DNA of 64,000 nt, from contig OX388352.1 of the NCBI GenBank assembly GCA_947579665.1, positions 71,710,113 through 71,774,112 on the forward strand, written 5' to 3'. The translations under genes were made by a program, and so were the position numbers. How positions within the stretch are numbered: position 1 is the stretch's first letter; every line of letters starts with the position of its first letter. Below the pieces are notes generated by a model. It had not been told where the DNA came from. It saw nothing but the letters and a program-made list of their open reading frames with translations, and searched no databases. Origin of the DNA: Sympetrum striolatum (Eukaryota > Arthropoda > Insecta > Odonata > Libellulidae). Shown one piece after another: positions 46,470-58,500 of this stretch.

Positions 46470-46830
46470 TGGAAAATTGGAACTTTTGGTTATAAACGTC
46501 GACACTAATGCCATCTCTCGAGGAAAATTGGAACTTTTGTTTATAAGCTTCGCCACTAATGCCATCTCTTGAGGGAAATAGGAACTTTTTGGTTATAAAC
46601 ATCGGCGCTAATGCCATCTCTTGAGGGAAATAGGAACTTTTGGTTATAAATTTCAACACTAATTCCATCTCTTGAGGAAAATTGGAACTTCTGTTTATAA
46701 ACTTTGCCACTAGTCCCATCTCTTGAGGAAAATTGGAACTTTGGTTTATAAACTTTGCCACTAATGCCATCTCTCGAGGAAAATTGGTACTTTCGTTATT
46801 AAACATTGACATTAATGCTGCATCTCCAGA
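46470..46830 (-). repeat. 57-bp tandem repeat, right arm (about 6 copies)
   Basis: Inverted counterpart of 40862-41110 with more copies. On the minus strand the units encode NFPQEMALVAKFINKSS-like 19-residue repeats over about 126 codons, with frame drift. Copy number differs between arms, as expected for a tandem repeat evolving after duplication. Confidence 0.88.
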
Positions 46831-46882
46831 AAAATGTGAACTTTTTTTAACTAAAAAACAAAAATATATTTTTAGTTATATA

Positions 46883-46924
46883 TTACAGTTTATACTTAGG
46901 GATATATCCCTAAGTAAACTGTAA
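46883..46924. repeat. Palindrome, right-arm counterpart
   Basis: Inverted copy of 40783-40822 with a TA insertion in one half (TTTATACTTAGGG against CCCTAAGTAAA). Confidence 0.85.
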
Positions 46925-47234
46925 CATTACCATAAGTTGAAATATAATTCAGTATCATACTATATTTAGCAAAAGTCTACTTTACCTAGGAAGGTGGGTT
47001 AAAAAAATAAATGTTAACTTTTTTAACCAAATATCTTTTTCTATTTATAATAATTAAAAAAATGTTTAAACATATATATACCAATATTGCATTAACTTTG
47101 ATATTTTTCCTATTTATAAGTAACCTAACAGTTTCAAACTTTTGGAGTATGTAAAAAGGGTTCACTATATTAATTTTTAATAACGAAGTCACTCTATGTT
47201 TTAAATGCCATAGGAAAATAATGAAAATTGTTTT

Positions 47235-47511
47235 CATTCCTTTCGAAAAAAAGTCAAAATATAGCGCAAAAATAATTTTTCCATTTTTTTATGAAACTTA
47301 GAGTTTAGCAGTTTTCGACTATGACATATGATTAGTATATTAGTATATTTAAATGGTTTTAAATTTGTTACCAGTGAAGCTAATGACGCTGGCATGAAGC
47401 GACATGTGTCGAGAAATCTAATGGTGAAATAATATTTGATTGACTTTGCGAATGAAATATACTTTTCCTCGGTGTTCAGAATCACATTAATTTTTTTATC
47501 ATCATAGTCTA
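47235..47511 (-). pseudogene. DNA polymerase B relic, right arm
   Basis: The minus strand reads LDYDDKKINVILNTEEKYIS, FAKSI and IRFLDTCRFMPASLASL, matching 40199-40450 in the left arm. It starts abruptly at 47511, where the sequence switches to piggyBac. The exonuclease I and II motifs present in the left arm lie in the portion lost here. Confidence 0.85.
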
Positions 47512-48368
47512 ACAATTACTTCTCTTCAATCAGCCTCACTGAAAAACTAAAAAAAAACAAAATCTCATTGGTTAGAGCAATAAGAAAAAATAGAAGAGAA
47601 TTACCTGTTTTAGTTCATCACAGCGATGAAATATACTCAACTAGAGTTTATTAAAATAGACTAGGCCATAGCTTGACAAATTACCAAGCAAAAAATATAA
47701 AAATTTGCTTTTTATCAGTACAATGGATAAGGACGTGATGATTTCTGACTCAGAAAAAGAAACTGGCGGTTTCTTTTTCGGAGTCTGTTTTCTGATATAG
47801 CTTTGTTTTACAACAACAACAAAGTAGGAGTAGATATAATGGATAGCATGTGCCGGAAATATGTAACTCATTCGGCTGCAAGGAGATGGCCAGTGCATGT
47901 ATTTTTTTAACATATTGGACCTGGCCTCAATAAATAGCTGGGTTCTATTTAAAGAAACCACTGGGCGTAAACTAAGCCGGAAGGAGTAAATTCAAAGTCT
48001 TGTATTTAGAAATTATTGGAAACTTATTATAGATAGAGCTTTACTTTACAGGTTAGATGGAAGAGGAGATTTTTTAGTCTCAATCCTCAATCTTGCCTAA
48101 TAAAGACCCCTAATAATAATAATAGAGCCACCTCCCTCATGTTCCTTTGCAATGTCGGGAATTTCATCAGGGGAAGCAAGTGCCCCAATTAGACCGCAGA
48201 AAAGAAGAAAGTGTCAGATCTCACCTGGATGTTATAACAAATCCAGTAATTTGTGCCAAAAAATGTAGGAAAATATACATTGGTATATGCTCTGTAAAAG
48301 TGGCAATGTGCAGAATCTGCGTTAAAAAAATATGTAAAAATTTTAATCCATTACTTAATAAGGAATAA
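47512..48368 (+). pseudogene. piggyBac transposase relic, right arm
   Basis: It begins within the segment NNYFSSISLTEKLKK (again Asn at the catalytic Asp position). Through frame breaks it includes LPVLVHH and the same LINE tail as the left arm, and ends in the cysteine-rich C-terminal domain (ICSVKVAMCRICVKKICKNF) with a stop at 48368. The upstream DDE part present in the left arm is missing. Confidence 0.87.
48047..48125 (+). mobile_element. LINE 3' tail inserted in piggyBac relic, right arm
   Basis: GTTAGATGGAAGAGGAGATT, CTCAATCCTCAATC, GCCTAATAAAGACCCC and (TAA)n. This is the inverted-arm partner of 36403-36475, with a shorter triplet tail. Confidence 0.6.
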
Positions 48369-49513
48369 ATATTAATTTGTAGGAACAATAGCAAAGCTTT
48401 ATTATGATTTCAAAGCTTACATTGTGAAGATGATAAAGTGTTACTATAATGACTTGGATTTATTGTAAACTAGCGAATGATGGAAGGAAATAACATTTTA
48501 AGAATAATGTAAGTATTATGGTAAGTCTAAGATAAAAATCAACGTAATAAAACTAGCTCCAGAGTGGATAAGCACAGAATTAGATATGAGTAAGGAAAGG
48601 CCATTCTCGATAAATGTATGATTAATTGCTAGGTTTTCCATGAAGGTCTGATCACTGCCTTCACTTTACAACCGAAAATTTTAGTAACCCTGCTTCTTTA
48701 TAGTTTCTAAACTTATTCGGGATCCCCAAGAGTTTCGACAAATCACATGAAACACATCTGTGCTCAAAATATCTCTTTAGTTATTTATTCTGCGAATGCA
48801 TAACTCTCTGTTTAGAGATCTGTTCTTCCGTCGGTAGCCCTGATTTATAAAGTTAGTACCCTTGACATTAATTCTAATTGTTCAAGAAAGGTGATTGAAT
48901 GTAAACTTGAGATATCAGTTTGAGATTTACTTGAGAAAAACATTGGAAGAACATTTTGTAATGATAAAACTAATATGTTGGCAACCCTGCTAAAAATTTT
49001 TTTATGAATTTTTGAATGTTATATAATGATTTGGCACTGACGAAAACCACAGATTGGAAATTTTCACGATGAAATTCGAAAAATTCTTCTGCCATCGTAT
49101 TTGATGGAGGTTTTTTCCGAGGCACAAACGAGTGGTTTTATATGGTTTCCGTCAGAGGGCATAACAATCTTGGTGTGACATGACTGACTTTTATCAACAA
49201 TTCGGACTTTTTTCAACTTATTCCCTAAATATGAGTTTCATTGGTCCAGTGTGAATAGATAAAATAATCTAGAATATGAAATTCTGCAGATTTAGGACAT
49301 CGGTCAACATTTTGTTTAATTAATTAAGATTTAAACAAAATACGAGATAAAACACCTTATCAGCATATGCGTAATGGTCAAACCTAGAAGTTATGCAAAA
49401 TTCAAGTATTTGAAAATCATAAAATATTTAATTACGAATTTTAAAAGTAGGTGGTCAAATGACCACCTCCTGTCCTTCTAGGTAGGCCGAAACTGCCGTC
49501 CTCCTAGTGTTAA

Positions 49514-52423
49514 AAGTAAAACAACATTTAAAATACTAATGATAATTATTAATCATATGAAATTTATCCAATATCTTAAAAAATTAAGGAGGAAACAAGG
49601 TCAAAAATACCATATTTTACTGAAAGGTCTTTCATCTACCGCTAAAAAAAATATGTTTAAATAATTAAACTTCCATTTTGGACCTGGCAAAAATACATGG
49701 CTGGTTCAGAACAATATAAAACTCAGCTACTATGAGAAAGAAGATGTAAAAAGTACTAATAAAAAGTTTCGGAATTTTAGAATTGACATGGGTTGATTCG
49801 ACCCAGATGCGAGTTTCTCGAGGGTTAAACAGCTCATATTATACATGTGCCTGTACTTGAGAATTTAGCTAACTTTACTACTGAATTTAGCTAACTAGCT
49901 AAACTAAAGCCATACTTAATATACACATGATACAATTCCTACTTTTCTGTGTATTGTACGACTGGTCCTGAGTCGGCAAACTTCCAGTCAGGTGTGGTCC
50001 ACCAATCCATCATCTGGAATACACATTGCTCATATACAGTGAATGATATCAGAAGTATGAACTTTCAGATCAGATATTTTATGAAGTTTTTTATCATTGT
50101 CTGTGACTTCAGAGAACTTCCTTTAAAAATACACTACTGAAAGAACAAGTCTGGGTCTATTGATTTGTTCTTGTAGTTATATTTATGTTGCTGCATCTTT
50201 CATCTGATTTATGTTGACTATTTCTATAGAATATCACCAATCTTATTCTACTACCCATTCTGTTATCATTACTCCTTGCTTCACCTATTTCCAGAATAAC
50301 AGTGACTTAATATAAACCTCTTGTTTTTATGTATAAGTATCTATGGATCAAATGCTGAAAATTTACCTATGTCTTGCATTATTTTCTCTTGTTTTGTGTA
50401 GCAATAATTTACAGGAATGAGATTACTTTTACTAAGTTATTTCTACTATATTAATTTGGTCTTCAAGTATCTTCATGCTTCTATCTATTCTTTCCCAGAG
50501 CAGTGAATGGTAGTATTATTGTTAACCCTTTCTATGCAGACCGATTTTCGAACTTTGCGAACAAAAACAGAAATCAATGTTAAAATTCAACTGATGGCTA
50601 AAATGCTATCCAAACATATGGCATATTCCATCTTAAAATGAATGTTGGAATGGGATCACCAGAACAGCTGTCCGCCCACAGATGTTGTCCATGCAAACCA
50701 CTCCATTGACCCTCCTCACTCAATGTATTAAGGGAATTTATTAGCTCAAGTTAATAAGGAGAAATGAAAAACTCAAATTGACTCATGCTCAATATTATTT
50801 CATAATTGGTAAAAGAAATATTCTATGGATTTGACTGAATATATACTCTTACCTTTTGTATGTAAACAAAAAAAAATATTTTCTACATAGTCTTCATTAA
50901 CTACTTCATAGCTAGATTGCATTTAAAATTCCATCTTATAATTTTTGTACATTCCATCTTTTTCTGAGGAATATATTATTGTCTGTAAGATATCATGGCA
51001 TTTAATTAAGAGCTTCTTTGACATGCAGAAAAAATTATTGCATGATTTGACGACAAAAATTACTTATGGTAATGAAGTAATGGGTAGTTCACTGTTGGAA
51101 ATTAAGATAGATATGAATAAAAACTGAAATTGGAAATCAAAAATCATAAAATGAATTTTTAATACAATTAAGATTAATAGTAATGAGATATAAAATTATC
51201 ACATTACTTAGATGAGTATCCCACAGCAAGAATAGAGGATAAATAATCCAATGATTGCTGGTAAGACAAATAATAATATAATTACAAATATCCATATGTA
51301 TTTTCCATTGATCTAACTTCTGGCATATTTAAAAAATATGCGATTTTAATAGCTCATCAAAATATATCACCTTTTAAAATGGAGTGGCAGATTGAAAGAT
51401 GTTACTAAGAATATAATTCTCAAATTATTAATATCTTCTATAAACACAACATACTGATTCATCTATCTGATGCATAAAAATGAATCAAAAAACAAATTTC
51501 AAAATAGAGGTGTGATCTTCACCAGAGAATACTTTAAATATAATGCACAGGGAAGAAATGAAACTTAAAAATACAAAATTATAAAGGTATAATAATAGTC
51601 ATACAAGTGCAAATAAATAATTCTTATACGATAATGTTTTCATATAACTCAATAAATATCAGTAAAACATAAAGGATAAAATTTATTGAAACCAATAACA
51701 ACAACAACAGTAAAAGAAACTTTACAGAACTCAAAAAATTATAGTAAAATATATGCTATACAGAACATTATCACACACAAATATTATTCCTACATAAAAT
51801 CAACTGATTATGAATGGAGTGACCAGAATTACATTCCTCGTGTTAACACAGAATTTTCATGACTAAAATACTACGACTTTATTTAATGAATCGAATTTTC
51901 CATAGGATGTGGATGTAGTTTCTCTACATGGAGTGAGAACTATAAATTATCTTACAACAAACCATATTAACTTCAAGTAACATGAGCTAGCTGGAAACTC
52001 ATTTTCATGAAAAGTCAGAATATTCAAAGAAATTCATCTCACTGTATTCACTGGAGATTAAGTATGTTGGTATTTATAAATGCACATTCAGTTTTAAAAC
52101 TTAAGACAAGCATTTCTTTAAAAGAATGGTGATATGTTAATTTTCCTTCAATCTTTTAATATTGGAAACATATTTTGATATACATTTAAAGCTGTACATT
52201 TTTCTTTAATATTAGTGGCTAGGGAATAACATTTCCATAAAATTGCCATCACACACTCATTTTTAACTCAGGTCATAACCAGAAGCATACAATGTAGAGA
52301 TATATACTATTTAAGGAGAAAGGAAGTGGGATTTTCTGAAATTTCTACCTCTGGTCACCCAAGTCAGGCTGTTCTTAACAAACTCTTGAGGCTGACTAAA
52401 TTTCCAAGATTTCAGATCCATTC
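49514..52423. other. Gene-free stretch 3' of the lipase gene
   Basis: No supported gene. It should include the 3' UTR of the minus-strand lipase. The first upstream TTTATT (AATAAA on the minus strand) candidates lie at about 51878 and 51681; neither can be chosen with confidence. The rest is AT-rich with short frames only. Confidence 0.5.
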
Positions 52424-52528
52424 TTAAGATGACACCCTTTTTGTTATCCAATTTATGGTATCCTTTAAAGCCATTTCTCTGATATCTTTGGTTTCCAGGT
52501 ATAAATGATGCAAGGCATCAGGATACAT
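52424..52528 (-). CDS. MGLL: Lipase last coding exon (catalytic His, stop)
   Basis: 105 bp, 34 codons plus TAA at 52426-52424. The acceptor is TTGTTTCCCAG before ATGTATCCTG. It encodes MYPDALHHLYLE (triad His) and finishes INWITKRVSS. Phase 0 joins it to KELK of the previous exon, matching the K-x-Y-x-x-A-x-H region of the family. Confidence 0.88.
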   Translation of the reverse strand: MYPDALHHLYLETKDIREMALKDTINWITKRVSS

Positions 52529-55500
52529 CTGGGAAACAACAGAGTATATATCACATTCACATCTTCAACATGAATCAGTTAATGCTAAGAAGTAGAGTTT
52601 CATTCATTTTCACTCATGTTTAAAATTATCAATTTATGTCAAAATTTCAATTTTAGTACTAAAAAGATTGAAATTACTTCTGTAAAATTTTAAACTATGA
52701 AGGAGACTACATGTTTAGTAGGTTAACTTATCACCGAGTTCTGATTAAAATAATCCCTTGTACAACTGTGAGTGCTCATGTATATATATATTAGCAAATA
52801 CAGATCCAGGTTTTTACTTTCCCCTCATATTTACTTAAATATGTAATACCATAAAAATAGTTCATTTATTGATAGATTTCATAAAAAGTTTCAAACACCC
52901 TCAAAATTATTATTTTTACTTGAATATCCATCACATAAGATTAATTTAATAATTAATATGGGTTGGGTGGAAGAAGAGACTTTTATTCTTAATCTTGCCC
53001 AAATAAAGGCAATTATTATTATTATAAGATCAATTTCATTAGCTTCATATTTACAAAGGAATTTTTACTTCCATGTACAGTGGGGGAAACAATTTTTCCA
53101 ACACCTATTGGCATCAGACTGTGGATTACATGGGAACTAACTGAAACCACTCTACTCCAGCAATTCAACAACTCTTTTGAAATGAGCAACAAGCCAGACT
53201 ATTGCTATGCCTGGCACATTTCTGGATCTAGCTCAACTCCGGGATTCACCCTAATGGGCAACATCAGCTTGGGTGAATCCCCTCATCAGATCACTCAGTG
53301 TTTATTGATCTGCATCTTGTTGCACTTGTGAGTTAATTCTTTTTCACATTTAATGTGAACATAATTATTTCACAGTGCCTCCCAAGAAGATTGTTGCCTC
53401 AGATAGTGCAGCAAAGAAAAAGAAGGAAGCCATAGACGTCGAAATTAAGAAAGAAATCATAGATAAACATAAGCGTGGTGTAAGGGTGGCGGAATTGGCA
53501 ATGACTCTTGGCCATTCAACATCGATGATCTGTACCATTCTGAAGAAGAAGGAAGAAATTATGAAAATTGATGTGGCCAAAGGAGTTACCGTTACTTCCA
53601 AGCACCATCAAAAATTCCTAGAAGATGTTGAGAAGCTGTTGTTGGTGTATATTAACGAGAAGCAGTTAAAAGGCGATTTGGTGTTAGAAGCTATCATTTA
53701 CCCTAAGGCTAAGAATCTGTACTTGGACCTTCTCCGAAAACACCTGGTACGTCAACTGAAGATGAGATGGCATTTATGGCAAGCCGTGAATGGTTCGAAA
53801 AAATTAAAGCTTACAAGAACAGGTGTGCACAGTGTTGTGTGGCATGGGGAAGCTGCGAGGTCTGATACAGCTGCTGCTGATAAATGTTTGCCAGAGTTCC
53901 TACAATTTATTACTAGTGAAGGCTTTCTTTACCGGCATCTGTTCAATTGTCACGAAACGGTTCTTTTTTGGAAGAAAATACCAATGAGGACCTACATCAT
54001 GCAAGAGGAGAAATCTTTTCCTGGCCACAAGCCAATGAAGGACTGGCTTACCCTCTTGTTTTGCACCAACGGAAGTGGAGATTGTAAAATCAAGCCGTTG
54101 CTCATCTACCACTAAAAAATTCTTTGAGTTTTCAAGGGTGGGAAGGTGCAGAAGAACCAAATGAATGTGATGTGACAGACCAACAGCAAAGCCTGGGTAA
54201 CACGGCAATTTTTCATCAAGTGCTTCAATGAAGTTTTTGGTCCCTCAGTGAAGAAATACCTCTCGAAAATAAGATGCCTGCAAGCATCCGACATAATGAT
54301 CCTACACATCCTCCAGATCTCGAAGTTGATTTGCTGGAGGAATTTAATTTCATAAAATTCAAGTTTCTTCCTCTCAACACCACTCCACTTCTCCAGCCTA
54401 TGGACCAGCAAGTTATTTCCAACTTTAAGAAGCTGTACACGAAGGCCTTGTTTCGAAGGTGTTTTAAAGCAGGGGATCAAACCGGAGCTGAACCGGTGAA
54501 AAAACAAAACGCTCCATTGGTTTTTTCTGAACCGGTTCGAATGGCGAACCTCCACAGCGGTTCGGAGCCAAGTGGAAAAAATTGCGAAGTGCTCCGGTTC
54601 GGAGTGGAGCGAAGGTCGTAGCGGAGGCTCGGGTCACCTCTCCGCTCCTAACCTTAAGAAGCCCCATGCAACTTCCACACTGGAGTATTCATAGACGAAA
54701 TTGTGGTTTTAATTATGAATCTTGGGTATAATCGTACTAATACCAACAATGATCAATGTAATTACTTCATTAACTTGTTTAATATGCATTTTGGCGACAA
54801 TTTTCCCTACAGTGAATTTTTTTCGTATGCCAAAATTCCCTAAATATAGTAGCAAGTGAATTAGCAAAAATACCGTGCTCGCGATACCCGGAAACTTGAA
54901 TGGAATTCATGCATAGCGAAAGCCAATGCTTCCAATTCCTATCATAATGCCTGAAATAGAAGAATTTCGTATGTTTGTACCCAATTTAAGACTAAGTAGG
55001 AGTAGTATTTTATGAATTAAGTTTAGTTTAGTTTAGCATTGGGATATTATTCTCCGAAATGGAAAAGTCTGATCACCATGTCTATATCAAAGACTTTTAA
55101 GAAATGTGGGCAGCAATGGGTTTGGTTGTCAGTATGAGCTTTTCGGTTGAAATGTAGGTAATGTATTTACGTATGAAAGTGAAGTGTAATATATTAGCTT
55201 CCTCTCTTGTTTGAAAAATGTTTACCTCCGTGAAAACAGAGCGTTTCTTCAAGCGCTCTGCTCCGAACCTGAAAGCTCGCCAAAAAGATTCCACTCCAGA
55301 GCGGAGCGAATGAATGGAATGACGCTTCGGTTCGGAGCGGAAACGGGAAGCTCCGCTCCGGTTCTATTCCCGGTTTTAAAGTGACCAAAAATACAAGCCT
55401 AACTCTCAAAGAATTTTGGAAGCATCACTTCAGTATCCTAAATTGTTTAAACCTCATTGATAAGGCTTAGGAAGAAGTCTCAGTGAGGACCCTGAATTCA

Positions 55501-58500
55501 GCATGGAGAAAACTGTGGCCTAAGATTATTTCTGACTTAGGCTTCGATCCTCAACCTGTGGACAACACAGTGCAACTAGTCGAAGAAATTGTATCTCTGG
55601 AGAAAAGTATGAGTCTGGATGTGGATAGTGCGGATCTGGATGAATTAGTGGAGGAGCAACGTGAAGAGCTTACAACGGACAAACTTAAAGAACTTCACAA
55701 GGAGCAGCAGCAAGAACTTTCGTTAGGGGAGGAGGGAACAGGAGACGAGGCTCTCTCTTTCAGTAAAATGTGTGAAGTGGGAAGAAGTAAAGACTTTTTT
55801 TGAAGAAAATCACTCTAATAAAGCAGAATGTGGGCGCTCCATGAACTTATGAAATGACAATGTAGTGTCGCATTTTAGAGGCATTTTAAAAAGAAGAGAG
55901 AAGCAAGTGTTATTACATAAGTTTTTGGTGAAGCAACCTGCAACTAAAAGAAAGTTAAGTGATTCTGACCCTGAACCTGATTCCAGTGGGGTAAAATTCC
56001 AAGAAGAAAGAGCTTTCCTGAACCAGAAGAGGACTCTCCTTCCCCACAACAACCCGTTTCGTCTTCACCACATCCCTATCGCCAGTCAGGACTCTTCATT
56101 AAAGTAAACTACGGTTATATTAATTAACAGTGATATTTATTAGGAAAATTAACATTCGAGAAATTCGCTATACTCGCTATACTATATTCGCTATACTATA
56201 TTATACTATATACAGCTCGACGCTGGAAAAAATTAAACTCATACGTCGAGGTTCCGCTGTAATATCAATTCAAATTTTAATTGGTTTAAAATGTCATTAA
56301 TTTCATTTTTGTTTCATTTGATTCAAAAATTCTTGTGTTATAAAATAGTAATATATATTTTTCACTGCCATTAAAACATCTTCCGCTATTTTTATGCCTT
56401 AATATTGGTATTAATATAATGTCACCCCTGCTCTTTGGTCCTGTAAACCTTATTCTCTAGCTAACCTTCAGTTCTTTATCCTGATGTTTTGAGACAGTGT
56501 AAAGTTGTTTGGATCCTTCTGGGTTGCAAAGCATATCGTTTTCTCCATGTATTATCAGCATTGGAATATTTATGTTGCCCATAGAAGAAGCCAGTCTCTG
56601 CAAATAAGTATGATAATTGCCTAAAAATGTAGGTACATGCATTTACTTTGTATGATGGATATGTACAGTTTGTTGCAAAAAATTATCACGTTTGATTGCA
56701 CTCCCTTGTGATTCGGCAACCACTCCGACAACAACAAATGTGGTAAACCTGTAAAAGGTGTACCTGAGCCCCCGCCTTCTCCATTCCTTACCCTTTCTTT
56801 GTAGCCAGGGCTGGTGGGTTTCGCTCTGTTTCTGGCAAAGTCGTAAAAAAGAGCAAAAGCTTCGAGCGCATACTCTTGCATACTATGAATGATTTGCAAA
56901 TCTTAGAATGAAAGACCTTTCTGAGTGATATGGAGATACAATATTTTTGAACTGATGAATAATTGCACTCATTGTTAACTGATGCTTTTGGTAGATTTTT
57001 GTAGCACGATTCACAAAAGAAAATATTTTAGCATTATTTGTATGAAGTAGAATCGGAAGCTAAAATTATTATATGCAACAACATGGAAAGTGAAACCACA
57101 ATCTGAAGAATGGTTTCCAAATTCAAATTGTAATTCTTTACGCATTGGAAACAGAAAAAACTATTACCACAGACTTCTCGGCATGTCACTGAATAACTGT
57201 TTTAATTGATATTCTATGATTATGCTTCAAAAGTAGATATTAAATAATAAAGAAGCCACAGAAGCAGGGCTATCATAGTTCGTAGGCTTGGTGCTGTCAT
57301 TCATTTAAATTAAAGGTTTATACAGAACGTTATAAAATTAATCTTATCTTTCTTTTGTGGTGAAAATGATCGATGCAGCTTTCCTGAGATTTGATCGTAA
57401 GAGGAACATGCAGTAGTTATATTTTGTAACTTGCTACCTCCAACAATTTAACAAACACATGTTTGTTCTCCATTTAGGATAAATGATCTCGATCTCTGGA
57501 AACATCGCAACGGCGAACAATAGGTCGGAGGTTAACCTTAAATCTCAAAGTTAACCTTCACGATATTTAATAAGTAGGAGTCCATATCCAAAGTAATGAA
57601 ACCAAGAATAAAGTTCTTTATATTTCCGCAATTCATTATTCTAACTCATAAAAATTATTATCTGGTCCTAATTCTATTTATACAAAGTTAATAATTAAGT
57701 TTCAGAGTAGTTTTCATGATTATCTTTGTCAATTTCATCGATAAAAGATCAGAAATTAACAAATGAGTTAATTAACAGAGAATGAAAACCTTAATAATCA
57801 GAGATAAATTTGTATGTCAATTAATAAAAGTTTTAATAAAAACATAGAATTACTATATATTTCTCACAACATGTGCAAACAAATAAAGTGGAAAGATTTT
57901 GCTACAAATATTCAGCCTACGTGTTCCAAAATTAGAAACTATTTTTTTACATCTAAAAACAACAATTTGTAACACTTACCTATCTGATTCATTTTACAAT
58001 GGGAACCATTTTAAAATACGCTATGAAAAGCATGTCCTCGAAAGTAAAATTGCATAACGTTATTGCTGATCATTTAATACCCCGCTAAGTTCCAGGGTAC
58101 GGCAGGGGGTGTAATAAAACCATCATTACTTAATCTACACTATTAGCCTCTCTAATATCCTGGGGAAATAAAGACCGAAAGTAATAATCTGCTTTTGCGA
58201 TTATATCCCTGTGATGTTTTGTTGATGCTTCTCGAAGAAAGCGATCGTTCTTCCCCGGAACGTAAATTTCATCTGAGACTAAGTCTACTCCATGGGGATC
58301 CCAAATCCCGCAGCGGTATTAGAATAGGTCGAATAAAAGAAAAAAGGGTACTTCTTTTACACTGGATGAGTATCCCCTCAACTTTTTCTCGGGATTGGGG
58401 AAAAATCCCGAGAACGGGCAAGACGGAACACCCAAAGGTCCTATCTACATAAGGAGATACCTAACCTTCCTCATTCACTGATAGATAAGAACTAAAATTT

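Larger units (their letters stand above)
34831..49509. mobile_element. 14.7-kb TTAA-flanked palindromic composite: piggyBac ends, polymerase B relics, nested elements
   Basis: The unit begins CACTAGAAGGACGG after TTAA (34827-34830) and ends CCGTCCTCCTAGTG before TTAA (49510-49513): piggyBac-type target duplication and inverted termini. Both ends also carry a subterminal block (AGGTGGTCATTTGACCACC, CTACTTTTAAAATTCG). The arms are reverse complements: 35000-36979 matches 47512-49470, and 40199-41110 matches 46470-47511. The segment 36980-40198 is missing from the right arm, where the flanking pieces are joined at a TT microhomology. In order outward to inward, each arm has a piggyBac transposase 3' part (with the same LINE tail inside), DNA polymerase B sequence, a 40-bp palindrome and 57-bp repeats. 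The loop holds a TIR-bounded element with a Tigger nested in it. Whether the whole ever moved as a unit is inference. Confidence 0.78.
53080..56259 (+). mobile_element. Tigger/pogo element 2, inside the last lipase intron
   Basis: The right end reads, on the minus strand, TACAGCGGAACCTCGACGTA, a typical pogo/Tigger terminus with its TA at 56260-56261. The left end is less sure: TACAGTGGGGGAAAC at about 53080 could be a diverged terminus, or the left end may be lost. The element is on the strand opposite to the host gene and is split by a 904-bp hAT MITE at 54470-55373. The left coordinate is approximate. Confidence 0.75.

Noticed and set aside
46432..46812. 126-codon minus-strand protein with 19-aa repeats
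   Set aside because: It is the 57-bp tandem repeat of the right arm; the left arm counterpart has stops, so coding function is not supported (kept as a finding).
34831..49509. Two independent piggyBac insertions in opposite orientation
   Set aside because: Both arms share the same LINE tail insertion, the same Asp-to-Asn change and the same non-piggyBac interior sequence, which independent insertions would not.
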